From NCBI GenBank assembly GCA_963833235.1, contig CAWHXG010000001.1, positions 310,001 through 374,000 on the forward strand: a stretch of DNA of 64,000 nt. Direction: 5' to 3'. Positions 34,493 through 42,817 of this stretch are shown here, one piece after another. Origin of the DNA: CAWHXG01 sp963833235 (GTDB taxonomy: Bacteria; Pseudomonadota; Alphaproteobacteria; Rhodobacterales; Rhodobacteraceae). The notes under the pieces are model-generated. The model was not told where the DNA came from. It did not search any database and saw only the letters and a list, made by a program, of their open reading frames with translations. Position numbers and translations under genes: made by a program. The first letter of the stretch is position 1. Each line of letters begins with the position of its first letter.

Positions 34493-35337
34493 GCAGCAGA
34501 GACGGCGCGCGCCGCGGCATCGCGTTCCGCGATGATGCCGTAATCCTCGGGGCGGGTGTCGACGAAGCCCACGAGGCCGAGGGCGGTGCGCACCTCGGCC
34601 GGCGCCGCAGAGATCCCCGCCCGGCAAGCCCCCGTAACAGCCGGGTCGGAGCCGGTCGCGGCGATGAAGGGCAGCCCGGGATTGGGCTCCGTCAGCGCCA
34701 GCACCCGCAGGCCCGCGGCGAAGGGGCGGAACGCCTGGACGAGCCGCCAGGTGACGAAGTCGATGGCGGCGACGTTCGCTTGCCCCTCGGCCACCGCCTG
34801 CGCGCTGAGATCGTGCGCCCCGGTCACCCGGATGGCTCCGAAATGCGGCCCCGGAAGATCGCGGATGTGGAACATCATCGCCTGCGCGCCAGACTGGCTG
34901 TCGGCCCCGTTGATCGCCAGGGTCGCCCCCGCGAAGCCCTCGATGCCGTCGCGCGGATCGTCGGCACGCACCACGATCGCGCTGGCATACCACCCCGGCG
35001 GGCAGCCCGGCACGCCGAAATCGGGCGTGCCGAGCAGGTGCACCCTGCCGCGCAGATGCCGCGCGTAGGGCAGGCCGCAAGTCTGCCCCACGACCAGATC
35101 GGGAGAGAGCCAGCCCTCCATCAGGGGCAGGCCCCGGGTCAGCGCCTCCGGGGCCGCGAGGCTCCGCGTCCGCAGCAAGGCCGAGATGCAGGACCAGAGG
35201 CTGTCCCAGTCCCCCGCGACCTCCGGCCAGTCGTACATGGGCAGTAAGGCGAGCCCGCGATCCATCCGGCGCGCTAGGCCTTCGGCAGGCGAGCCATGCC
35301 CCCTCCTGATGGCTCGGGCGAGCGTGGTCCGTGTCAT
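34480..35337 (-). CDS. PhnD/SsuA/transferrin-type substrate-binding domain protein, no transporter partners
   Basis: The 285-residue protein matches the phosphate/phosphonate-binding-protein-like family (LALLPMYDWPEVAGDWDSLW, LVVGQTCGLPYARHLRGRVH, GCPPGWYASAIVVRADDPRD, LAINGADSQSGAQ). It has no signal peptide: the N-terminus is MTRTTLARAIRRGHGSPAEG. No ABC ATPase or permease gene is nearby. It may be a cytoplasmic sensor-like or enzymatic relative rather than a transport protein. It is complete, unlike its frameshifted neighbours, and convergent with the LysR gene. Confidence 0.75.
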   Translation of the reverse strand: MTRTTLARAIRRGHGSPAEGLARRMDRGLALLPMYDWPEVAGDWDSLWSCISALLRTRSLAAPEALTRGLPLMEGWLSPDLVVGQTCGLPYARHLRGRVHLLGTPDFGVPGCPPGWYASAIVVRADDPRDGIEGFAGATLAINGADSQSGAQAMMFHIRDLPGPHFGAIRVTGAHDLSAQAVAEGQANVAAIDFVTWRLVQAFRPFAAGLRVLALTEPNPGLPFIAATGSDPAVTGACRAGISAAPAEVRTALGLVGFVDTRPEDYGIIAERDAAARAVSAAYDL

Positions 35338-35790
35338 GTCTTCCCTCGGTTGAGGCACAACCCAACGGTAAGGCCCAAGATGCTGCGAACGTCCCCAACT
35401 TTCAAAAAGATATTCTATCGTGGTTGGAGGAAGGGCGTGTGCCTCTGGGCACCTTTCTAGTCGGCCTCGAACCTACACTGAAAGCGCCTGTTGCCGGCAT
35501 CGTAGTGACCTTGCGGGGGCATCGCGAAGTCGGCACCTCGACCGCGCATTTGCGCCAAGCCGTTTCAGCATACCTCGCTATTTCTGTCAGAACAGACGGC
35601 TCCCCGGAATGAACGGACGTTTGCGCGCTTGCCCGGCGGCCGCGCCGGCACCTTTCGCCGCCCCCGCACATCGGTACACGCCGAGGTGCCCGAAACTACA
35701 CGGCGGTCTGCGGCCAGTTGCACCCGAATCGCCTGGTTTCCACCCGCCTGAGTGCTAAGTCCATCGCTCTTGAACAAAGGAGCGCAGCAC
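35338..35790. other. Intergenic stretch of about 450 bp with lower GC
   Basis: No convincing gene is seen. The first half (about 35340-35620) is clearly less GC-rich than the surroundings and contains short open frames without codon-position bias or recognisable domains. It separates the divergent PhnD-like gene from the PhyH gene, so promoters for both must lie here. It could be a remnant of inserted DNA. Confidence 0.5.
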
Positions 35791-36778
35791 TTGGCGCAGA
35801 AGACTGCCGGGGCACCGGCCACAGACATCAGCGGCAGATGGGACGGCGACAATCAGGACTGGTGGGACTGGTACGTCACGCTGGCAGACAATCGGGGCGA
35901 GACCGGGCCCCTCGTCGAACGTCCCGCCGCTCCCCGATGCCGCCCTTCCCGACGATGCGACGCTGGCAGCGGAGCTGGCCGAACCCCTCGCCCTGGACCC
36001 CAATGCGGTGGCGGCCTTCCGTCGAGATGGGTTCGTCAAGCTCAAGGGCGTGCTCTCGCCGGGCGCCACCATCCGCCTGCGCCGAGAGCTCAAGGGGCTT
36101 CTGGAAGCGGCATTCGACGTCACCCTCGATGGCGGCGCCACGGACCGGTTCGTCAGCCTCGAGATGGTCTGGAATCAGAACCCGCTGATCCGCCTCTATG
36201 TGCTCTCGCCCCGCATCGCGAAGATCTGCGCCGATCTTCTGGGCGTCGAGCGGGTGCGGCTCTACCACGACAACGTCCTGTCGAAGGAACCGGGCTGCGG
36301 GCGCACGCCCTGGCATTACGACGATCACCATTTCCCGCTGGCCACCTGTGACGTCGTGACCCCGTGGATCCCGGCGCAGCCGGTGCCGATTGAGATGGGG
36401 CCGCTGACCTTCGCCAGCCCCATCGACATCTACAAGCTCGTGGAGGGCGTGCCCTTCAACAAGCAGGACACCAGCTATGATCGGCACGTCGCAAGCCTCT
36501 TCCGCGACCGGGGCGTCGTGATCGACCAGACGCCGTTCGAGCTGGGCGAGGTGAGCTTTCACCACAACCTGAACTTCCACACCGCCGCGTCGAACCGCAC
36601 GACGATGAGCCGGATCGTGCTGGCCAATACGTTCTTCGCGGATGGCGCCCGCCTGATGGACGCGCCGACCATGGTGTCTGGCGATTGGCAGAAATTCATG
36701 CCGGGCTGCGAACCGGGCGGGCTGGCCGACTCCCGGCTCAACCCGGTCTGCTGGCCCCCGGAGGCCGCAGATGACTGA
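35791..36778 (+). pseudogene. Phytanoyl-CoA dioxygenase (PhyH) family protein, one frameshift near the N-terminus
   Basis: The protein is an Fe(II)/2-oxoglutarate-dependent oxygenase. The iron site is visible as His and Asp in TPWHYDDHHF and a distal histidine in HHNLNFHTAASNRT, with the arginine of ASNRT suited to bind 2-oxoglutarate. Translation probably starts at TTG 35791, eight bases after AAAGGAG, giving LAQKTAGAPATDISGRWDGD. The frame shifts by one base near 35910; from ALDPNAVAAFRRDGFVKLKG (about 35990) onward it is clean. The following methyltransferase overlaps by eight bases, so the two act together. The substrate is unknown. Confidence 0.8.
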
Positions 36779-37595
36779 CACATCTGATCGTTCGCTGGAG
36801 CATTGGTCTGAGGCCAAACGCTCCGAGATGGACGCGTTCTACGCCCTGGCAACGGCGGATTACCGGCATCTCGCCGAAGCGCGGAATTGGCGCGCCTGGC
36901 TCGAAGCCCGGCAGGCGGCGGTAGGCGGCAGGCCCTTGCGCCTTCTCGACGTGGCCTGCGGATCGGGCAAGTTCCCGACGGCCCTGAGGGCCCACGCCGG
37001 GGTCGCCGAGGCTGCGATCCGCCCCATCGCCTATTCCCTGCTGGACCCGTCTGCGTTCTCGCTTGCGGAGGCGCGCGCGGCGCTCGGCCCGCCCTTCGAG
37101 GCGGCCGAGGACATTCTCTCGACCTTGGAAGACTACACTCCGACGGAGCCGTTCGACGTGGTCTGGGCCACCCATGCCCTCTACGCGGTTCCTGCCGCCG
37201 ATCTCGATGCGGCGATGGGCCGGTTCGGGACGGCCACGGGCGGGGTCGGCTTCATCGCCCACGCGGCGGCCGACAGCCACTACATCCGCTTCTACACCGC
37301 GTTCCTCGCGGCCTTCCACGGCGGCCGCGGCGAGCCCTATCGCACTGCCGAGGAGATCGTCGATGCCCTGCGGCGTGCAGGCGCGCAGGTAGAGACCCAG
37401 CACATCTCCTACACCCAGTCCGCCACCGATCCCGCAATTGTCGAAGGCTACCTGCAACGCTGCGCCTTCGACGACACCGTATCGCTCGACAGCATGCGCC
37501 GCACCGAACCGCTGGCTGGCTATCTCGCGGGCTGCCGCACCGGGGATGCCTGGACTTTCGACCAGACCGTTGCCCTGATCGCCGTCACCGCCTAG
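36771..37595 (+). CDS. Class I SAM-dependent methyltransferase
   Basis: The 274-residue protein has the SAM-binding motif I LRLLDVACGSGKFPTALRAH (residues 56-75), an acidic residue after strand 2 (YSLLDPSAFSL) and motif-IV-like PFDVVWATHALYAV. A C-terminal domain contains YRTAEEIVDALRRAGAQVE. It overlaps the PhyH gene by eight bases. Together they suggest hydroxylation plus methylation of one small molecule; the family resembles histidine- or natural-product methyltransferases only loosely, so no substrate is given. Confidence 0.82.
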   Translation: MTDTSDRSLEHWSEAKRSEMDAFYALATADYRHLAEARNWRAWLEARQAAVGGRPLRLLDVACGSGKFPTALRAHAGVAEAAIRPIAYSLLDPSAFSLAEARAALGPPFEAAEDILSTLEDYTPTEPFDVVWATHALYAVPAADLDAAMGRFGTATGGVGFIAHAAADSHYIRFYTAFLAAFHGGRGEPYRTAEEIVDALRRAGAQVETQHISYTQSATDPAIVEGYLQRCAFDDTVSLDSMRRTEPLAGYLAGCRTGDAWTFDQTVALIAVTA

Positions 37596-37791
37596 GCGAC
37601 CCCGCGAGCACGACCGGCCGGGCCCGGGGCGCAGGCCCTGCCGGCCGTACCGCGCCGCTGCGTTCCGGGCTGGCTCGCAGCAATTTCCAGGTGCTTCTCG
37701 CGAATTACGGCTAGCCTACTGCGGCCGGCACGGCCCCGCCGATCCGGGAAGCGGCCGAGAGTGGCCCAAGAAACCGTGTGGGAGGATCCCC

Positions 37792-38688
37792 ATGACCGAC
37801 ACCGCCCCGACAGCCCCGATCGCCGAGCGGCGGCGTGAATTCCGCCGCGTCTGCGAGGCACGCACGGCCCTCGTGGTGCCGGGCGCCGGCAATGCCCTGA
37901 CCGCCAGGGTGATCGAGGATGCCGCCTTCGAGGCCATCTATGTGACCGGCGCTGGCATCGCCAACACCTTCCTCGGCGCGCCGGATCTGGGGCTTGTCAC
38001 GCTGAGCGAGCTGGCGGCGACCACTGGCGCGATCTCGGAGATCACGCGATTGCCGCTGATCGTCGATATCGATACCGGCTTCGGCAACGCGCTGAACGCC
38101 CATCGCACGACGCGCGTGATAGAACGCGCCGGCGCTTTCGCCGTACAGATCGAGGATCAGGTCTTCCCCAAGAAGTGCGGGCATTTCAGCGGCAAGGCGG
38201 TGATCCCTTTCGCCGAGGCCGCAGCCAAGATCAGGGCCGTCGCGGATGCGCGCGAGGATCCCAACCTTCTGGTCATCGGCCGCACCGATGCCGCCTCGGT
38301 CGAGGGCTTCGAGGCCGCGCTTGACCGCGCGCAGGCCTATATCGAGGCCGGCGCCGACATGACCTTCGTGGAGGCGCCCCGCGATGCAGCCGAGCTTGAG
38401 GCGATCCCGGCGCGGCTCGGCGTTCCGCAGGTGGCCAACATGGTGGTCGGCGGCAAGACACCGCTGACCTTGCAGGCCGACCTGCGCGGGATGGGCTATT
38501 CCCTCGTTCTCTATGCCAACGCCCCGCTGCAGGCGGCCATGAAGGCGATGCACGAGGTGCTGACATCCCTGCGGAAGGACGGAGACGTGAGCGCGGTCAC
38601 CGACAGGCTTGCGGGCTTCGACGAGCGGCAGCGCCTGGTCGCCAAGGGCACGTACGACGCGCTGGACAGGCGCTACAGCGTGGACTGA
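37792..38688 (+). CDS. Isocitrate lyase/PEP mutase superfamily lyase
   Basis: The 298-residue TIM-barrel enzyme has the metal-binding segment DIDTGFGNALNA (about 92-103) and the lyase active-site motif KKCGH (127-131, Cys129). This favours a C-C lyase such as methylisocitrate, 2,3-dimethylmalate or oxaloacetate-type lyases over a P-C bond-forming PEP mutase. Also seen are LLVIGRTDAASVEGFEAALD and FVEAPRDAAELEAIP. A strong site (GGGAGGATCCCC) precedes the ATG. It follows the PhyH/methyltransferase pair by 196 bp in the same direction. Confidence 0.88.
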   Translation: MTDTAPTAPIAERRREFRRVCEARTALVVPGAGNALTARVIEDAAFEAIYVTGAGIANTFLGAPDLGLVTLSELAATTGAISEITRLPLIVDIDTGFGNALNAHRTTRVIERAGAFAVQIEDQVFPKKCGHFSGKAVIPFAEAAAKIRAVADAREDPNLLVIGRTDAASVEGFEAALDRAQAYIEAGADMTFVEAPRDAAELEAIPARLGVPQVANMVVGGKTPLTLQADLRGMGYSLVLYANAPLQAAMKAMHEVLTSLRKDGDVSAVTDRLAGFDERQRLVAKGTYDALDRRYSVD

Positions 38689-38851
38689 CGCATGCCCAAG
38701 CGCCCCCGACGGCGCGTCCGGCCGCGCGGCGCCTTTGGCCCTTCGGTCGGCTCCCTCCCGTGGGCCGGCCGCCCCCGCGCCCGGAACTTTGGAAACGTTC
38801 AGGCCCGCGCACGGGGGCTGCAGCATTTGCGTCGCCCAGCGTTTGCCCCAC

Positions 38852-38870
38852 CCTGAAACGATGGTTCAGG
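38852..38870. terminator. Inverted repeat between convergent lyase and arsC genes
   Basis: CCTGAA (38852-38857) and TTCAGG (38865-38870) form a short stem with a 7-base loop, extendable with one mismatch. It lies between two convergent genes and could end transcription from arsC, about 45 bases after its stop. No T-run is present on either strand, so confidence is low. Confidence 0.35.
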
Positions 38871-38915
38871 CAGCCGTTGCGTCTCCAATGTGGGAATGGA
38901 ACCGCGCCCCGAACC

Positions 38916-39317
38916 CTAGCGCGCCATGGCGGCACCGTCCTCCTTCGCGAACCCGTCCGGTAGCGGTCCGTCCAGCAGGGCCAGCACCGCCTCACTGGGG
39001 CGGCAAAGGCGCGTGCCTTTCGGGGTGCAGACGATGGGGCGATTGACCAGGATCGGCTCGGCCACCATCGCCTCCAGCAGCGCATCGTCGCCCACGGCGG
39101 GATCGGTCAGGCCCATCGCCTCGGCCGGGGTCTTCGACACGCGCAGGGCCTCGCGCGGTGTCAGCCCGGCCGCCGCGAAGAGCCCCAGCAGCTGCGGTCG
39201 GGTCCATCCCGCCTTCAGATACTCGATCACGGTCACCTCCGCGCCCGAGGCGCGCAGCGCGGCCAGGACGTTCCGCGAGGTCCCGCAGTCGGGGTTGTGA
39301 TGGATCACCGCGCGCAT
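38916..39317 (-). CDS. arsC: Arsenate reductase (glutaredoxin type, ArsC)
   Basis: The 133-residue protein reduces arsenate to arsenite using glutathione/glutaredoxin. It starts MRAVIHHNPDCGTSRNVLAA with catalytic Cys11 and contains IEYLKAGWTRPQLLGLF, ILVNRPIVCTPKGTRLCRPS and the final DGFAKEDGAA. Its ATG overlaps the stop of the aquaporin gene. With arsR and the aquaporin gene it forms an arsR-aqpS-arsC operon. Confidence 0.94.
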   Translation of the reverse strand: MRAVIHHNPDCGTSRNVLAALRASGAEVTVIEYLKAGWTRPQLLGLFAAAGLTPREALRVSKTPAEAMGLTDPAVGDDALLEAMVAEPILVNRPIVCTPKGTRLCRPSEAVLALLDGPLPDGFAKEDGAAMAR

Positions 39318-40009
39318 CAGCCTTCCTCCGGTCGCAGGGCCCCGAAGCGGGCGCCCGGGGTCAAAAGCCACCCCATCAGCACCACCGCCAACCCCGCGCC
39401 CATGGTCTGCGCTAGGATGAAGGGCGGCACGTCCACCGGGCGGATGCCGGCGAAGGTGTCGCTCAGGCCCCGCGCGATGGCGACGGCAGGGTTGGCGAAC
39501 GAGGTCGACGCGGTGAACCAGTAGGCCGCCGTGATGTAGGCCCCCACCAGTGCCGGCACCGCGGTAGGGCGGAAGCGAAGCCCCGCGAGGATCGCCGCAA
39601 CAAGCCCGAAGGTCGCCACGACCTCGGCAAGCCATTGCGGCGGCCCGGTGCGGATCGTCTGGCTGAGCTGGAAGAGCGGCTGGTCGAACATCGCATGCGC
39701 CAGCACGCTGCCGGCGATCCCGCCCGCGACCTGCGCGGCGATGTAGGGGCCGAGCTCCCGCACGGGCAGCTCGCCGCGCAGCGCGAAGGCGCCGCTGACG
39801 GCCGGATTGAAATGCGCGCCAGAGACGGGGCCGAGCATGGTGATGAGCACGAAGAGGATGGCCCCGGTGGCGATGGTGTTGCCCAGAAGCGCCAGCGCGG
39901 TGTCCTCCGTCAGCGTCTCGGCCATGATGCCGGAGCCGATGACGGTGCCTACCAGCATGGCGGTGCCGAGCGCCTCGGCCGTCAGCCGGCGGGGCAGATC
40001 GAACGTCAT
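39317..40009 (-). CDS. Aquaporin / MIP family channel in ars operon (AqpS-like)
   Basis: The 230-residue protein has six membrane segments and two NPA motifs, HFNPAVSG (68-70) and FANPAVAI (173-175). In Sinorhizobium an aquaglyceroporin replaces an arsenite pump in this operon position and lets arsenite leave by downhill flow; the same layout is seen here. The ATG at 40009 overlaps the arsR stop. No arsB or acr3 gene is in the window. Confidence 0.92.
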   Translation of the reverse strand: MTFDLPRRLTAEALGTAMLVGTVIGSGIMAETLTEDTALALLGNTIATGAILFVLITMLGPVSGAHFNPAVSGAFALRGELPVRELGPYIAAQVAGGIAGSVLAHAMFDQPLFQLSQTIRTGPPQWLAEVVATFGLVAAILAGLRFRPTAVPALVGAYITAAYWFTASTSFANPAVAIARGLSDTFAGIRPVDVPPFILAQTMGAGLAVVLMGWLLTPGARFGALRPEEG

Positions 40010-40377
40010 GCGCTGCCCTGCACGAGGTGCTGGGCGGCGATCTCGGCCGGCGCGGCGGCGAGACTGTCGAGCAGCGGCCGGCACAGCTCCGGCCGGCCGT
40101 CGCAGCAATCCTCCACGAGGAACCCGAGCAGCCCGCGCAGGCCGTTAAGGTCGGCGAAGTAGCGGATGGACCTTCCCTGCCGTTCGTTGCGGACGAGCCC
40201 GGCCTGCAGGAGCACCGAGAGGTTGGTGCTGAGCGTGTTCTGTCGGGCATCGAGCGCCAGGGCCAGATCGCCCGCGCTCATGCCGGCCGGCCCGGCGCGC
40301 ACGAGGCGGCGCACGGCCCGCAGGCGGGTTTCCTGCCCGAGGGCGGCAAAGGCTGCGAGGGCATGGGGGTCATCCAT
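40006..40377 (-). CDS. arsR: ArsR family arsenic-responsive repressor
   Basis: The 123-residue protein has a winged helix-turn-helix (ETRLRAVRRLVRAGPAGMSA, ALDARQNTLSTNLSVLLQAG) and a C-terminal cysteine cluster DCCDGRPELC (Cys91, Cys92, Cys99), where As(III) probably binds, as in the C-terminal site of CgArsR-type proteins. It is the first gene of the ars operon. Its ATG lies inside a near-perfect palindrome, suggesting tight autoregulation and possibly leaderless translation. Confidence 0.93.
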   Translation of the reverse strand: MDDPHALAAFAALGQETRLRAVRRLVRAGPAGMSAGDLALALDARQNTLSTNLSVLLQAGLVRNERQGRSIRYFADLNGLRGLLGFLVEDCCDGRPELCRPLLDSLAAAPAEIAAQHLVQGSA

Positions 40378-40393
40378 ATATCTGGATATATGG
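40374..40393 (-). promoter_or_regulatory. Probable ArsR operator overlapping the arsR start codon
   Basis: CCATATATCTGGATATATGG consists of two perfect 8-base arms around CTGG. It is strikingly AT-rich for this genome. The arsR ATG (40377-40375) is within the right arm as read on the minus strand, and no ribosome site is visible upstream. This is the expected kind of dyad for ArsR/SmtB repressors. Confidence 0.75.
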
Positions 40394-40573
40394 AAAAGCA
40401 GGAGCCGGGTAAAGCGGCGTCTGTCGGTGGCACGCGCGGTGCCTCTCGCGGGAGACAGGAATGGCCGGGAAACTGCTTCACGGCACTTCTATGGCGGACC
40501 CGGCGGCACCTGTCCCGGCGGCTGATCCGGGCGCTGCGATTCGTCTACCGAGGCCACACGAGCCCCAGCCGCG

Positions 40574-41465
40574 TCACACCCACTTCGCCAGGGGCGGCAG
40601 GCTCATCAGCACCGCGTTGGCGTCGTGCCCCGTTTCCAGCCCGAACTTGGTGCCGCGGTCGTAGACCAGGTTGTATTCAGCATAAAGTCCGCGATGGATC
40701 AGCTGCGCGTCCTTGTCGGCCTCCGTCCAGGGTATGTCGCGGCGCGCCTCGGTGATCGGCTGGAAGGCCGGCAGGAAGGCCTCGCCCACCGCGCGGGTAA
40801 AGGCGAAATCCGCCTCCCAGTCGCCGGTGTTCAGATCGTCGTAGAAGATGCCTCCCACCCCTCGCGCCCGGCCGCGATGGGGGATGAAGAAGTACTCGTC
40901 CGCCCAGGCCTTGAAGCGGTCGTAATAGCCGGGGTCGTGGGGGGCGCAGGCCGCTTCCAGAACCCGGTGGAACGCCGCGGTATCCTCCTCGCGTTCCAGG
41001 CACGGGTTCAGGTCGGTGCCGCCGCCGAACCACCAGGCGGCGGGCGTCCAGAACATGCGGGTGTTCATGTGGACGGCCGGCGCATGCGGGTTCTGCATGT
41101 GCGCCACGAGGCTGATGCCCGAGGCCCAGAAGCGCGGATCGCCGGAAAGGTCGATGTCGCGCCGGGCGGCCATGGCGGCCTGGGCACGCGGCGCCAGCAG
41201 CCCGTGCACGGCAGAGACATTCACGCCGACCTTCTCGAACACCCGCCCCCCGCGCATCACCGACATAAGCCCGCCGCCGGCGTCGGACCCGTCGTCGGAA
41301 GCCCGGTGCGTCTCGGTCGCCTCGAACCGCCCGGGAGGCAGAGCGGCGGTGGGGCCGGACGCCTGGGTGTCTTCAAGGGTCTTCGAAGGCGGCGACGATG
41401 CGGTCGCGCAGGGTGCGGAACCAGGCGCTGGCCCGGGTCTTGCGATCGTCGAACTGTTCGGTCAT
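40574..41465 (-). pseudogene. hemF: Oxygen-dependent coproporphyrinogen III oxidase (HemF), one-base frameshift
   Basis: HemF converts coproporphyrinogen III to protoporphyrinogen IX in heme synthesis. From MSVMRGGRVFEKVGVNVSAV to the C-terminus the frame is open and shows the family motif NPHAPAVHMNTRMF, WWFGGGTDLNP, GVGGIFYDDLN and YNLVYDRGTKFGL. The N-terminus MTEQFDDRKTRASAWFRTLR starts at 41465 in another frame and hits a stop after AAFEDP near 41383. Removing one base there gives LEDTQASGPTAALPPGRFEA and a normal protein of 296 residues. A sequencing indel is the simplest explanation. Confidence 0.85.
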
Positions 41466-41593
41466 GCGGCCTCCCTCGCTGCGCCTCGTCTAGCAAGGGG
41501 CGCGGGCGGCGAAAAGGGCGGGCGAAGTGCCGTTGCGTCCCTCACGCGGCCGGGATTTGCCAGCCCCGCGCCCAACAGAGTAACCTGGCGCGC

Positions 41594-41977
41594 ATGTCAC
41601 GCTGCCTGTTGCCCCTCGCCCTCCTGCTCCTGCTCGCCGCCTGCGGAACGCCGCAGCAGCGGTGTCTGCGGGCGGGCACCGAGGATCTGCGCGTGGTCAG
41701 CCGGCTGATCGAGGCGACCGAGCGGGATCTCGCCCGCGGCTACGGCATCGAGCGCGACACGCGCAGGGTGCGGGTCGGCCTCAACCTCTGCTCGGGGCTG
41801 GGCGGCAACGTCAGCTTTTGCGTGGGCGGGGCCGACGAGGACAGGGCGCGGCCCGTGGCCATCGATGCCGCCGAAGAGCGCCGCAAGCTGGCGGACCTGC
41901 GCGCCAAGCAGGCCGAACTGCGCCTCGCGGCGCGGCCGCTCGTGGCCTCGTGCGAGGCGCGGTTCCCCGAAGGATAG
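41594..41977 (+). CDS. Small lipoprotein, unknown function
   Basis: The 127-residue protein starts MSRCLLPLALLLLLAACGTP, a clear lipoprotein signal with lipobox LAAC (Cys17). The mature part has four further cysteines (for example LNLCSGLGGNVSFCVGG) and an amphipathic coiled-coil-like helix rich in Arg, Glu and Ala (AAEERRKLADLRAKQAELRL). No family is recognised. The ATG at 41594 is chosen because it starts the signal peptide; the much longer frame is not coding. It is convergent with the SDR gene. Confidence 0.75.
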   Translation: MSRCLLPLALLLLLAACGTPQQRCLRAGTEDLRVVSRLIEATERDLARGYGIERDTRRVRVGLNLCSGLGGNVSFCVGGADEDRARPVAIDAAEERRKLADLRAKQAELRLAARPLVASCEARFPEG

Positions 41978-41997
41978 CGCTTCGCGACGCCGGCACC

Positions 41998-42804
41998 TCA
42001 ATGCGCCGGGGCGTCCACCGGATCCAGCAGCGTGCGGCCGCCATCCACCGTGAGGATCTGCCCGGTCATGAAGCCGGCCCCTTCCGACGCCAGGAACTGC
42101 ACGCTCGCCGCCACTTCCGAGGGCGACGCGATGCGCGCCAGCGGCGTATGGTCCACGATGTCGCCGCGGTAATCGGCGTTCTCCTTCAGCGTGTCCTTCA
42201 GGCTGGATGACATCACCGACCCGAACGCCACCGCATTCACCCGGATGCGCTGCGGCGCCAGCGCCACGGCAAGGCTGCGGGTGAGCTGGTCGAGCGCGGC
42301 CGTGGCCACGGAGAATGCCAGCAGCTGCGGGTGGGTGCGGCGCGCGGCGATGGAGCTGAGATTGATGATGCTCCCAGCGCTGCCGCTGGTGCGCCCGTCA
42401 TCGGCGGCCTGCGCGATCATTCGCTTCGCCGCCATCTGGCTGAGCCTGAGCGAGGTGAACAGGTTCTGCTCGAGGCACTGCTCCATCGCGTCGTCGGGGC
42501 TTTCGAGCGCGTCGTAGGCGATCATCTGCCGCGAGGCGTTCACCAGGATGTCGACCCGGTCGAACGCGTCGATGGTGGCCGACATCAGATTGGCCAGCGC
42601 CAGCCGCTCGCGCAGATCGCCCGCGAACCAGGCCACATTCTCGCCGCTGCGGTCGGGTCCCAGTTCTTCGGTCAGCCCGGCCTCGTCCATATCGGCGAAC
42701 ATGACCCGCGCGCCCTGGTCGGCCAGATGGCGGGCGATGGCCAGGCCGATGCCGTGGGCGGCGCCGGTGACGATGGCGCATTTGCCTTCGATGGAAAAAG
42801 ACAT
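41998..42804 (-). CDS. SDR family protein lacking the catalytic Tyr and Lys
   Basis: The 268-residue protein has TGAAHGIGLAIARHLADQGA, VNASRQ in place of NNAG, and INLSSIAARR. The catalytic YxxxK position reads AFSVATAALDQL, with Phe for Tyr and Thr for Lys. The C-terminal FMTGQILTVDGGRTL is normal. It probably binds NAD(P) but may not work as a classical dehydrogenase. It lies 13 bp downstream of the rsmC-like gene in the same direction. Confidence 0.82.
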   Translation of the reverse strand: MSFSIEGKCAIVTGAAHGIGLAIARHLADQGARVMFADMDEAGLTEELGPDRSGENVAWFAGDLRERLALANLMSATIDAFDRVDILVNASRQMIAYDALESPDDAMEQCLEQNLFTSLRLSQMAAKRMIAQAADDGRTSGSAGSIINLSSIAARRTHPQLLAFSVATAALDQLTRSLAVALAPQRIRVNAVAFGSVMSSSLKDTLKENADYRGDIVDHTPLARIASPSEVAASVQFLASEGAGFMTGQILTVDGGRTLLDPVDAPAH

Positions 42805-42817
42805 GGGAAATACGTCC

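Noticed and set aside
37792..38688. Phosphonate biosynthesis (PEP mutase) together with the nearby PhnD-like gene
   Set aside because: The KKCGH motif is that of the lyase branch rather than PEP mutase, and no phosphonopyruvate decarboxylase or other phosphonate genes are present.
40461..40664. Small plus-strand ORF (67 codons) with a good ribosome site between arsR and hemF
   Set aside because: It runs about 90 bases into hemF on the opposite strand and has no recognisable domain; its composition looks like antisense GC-rich sequence.
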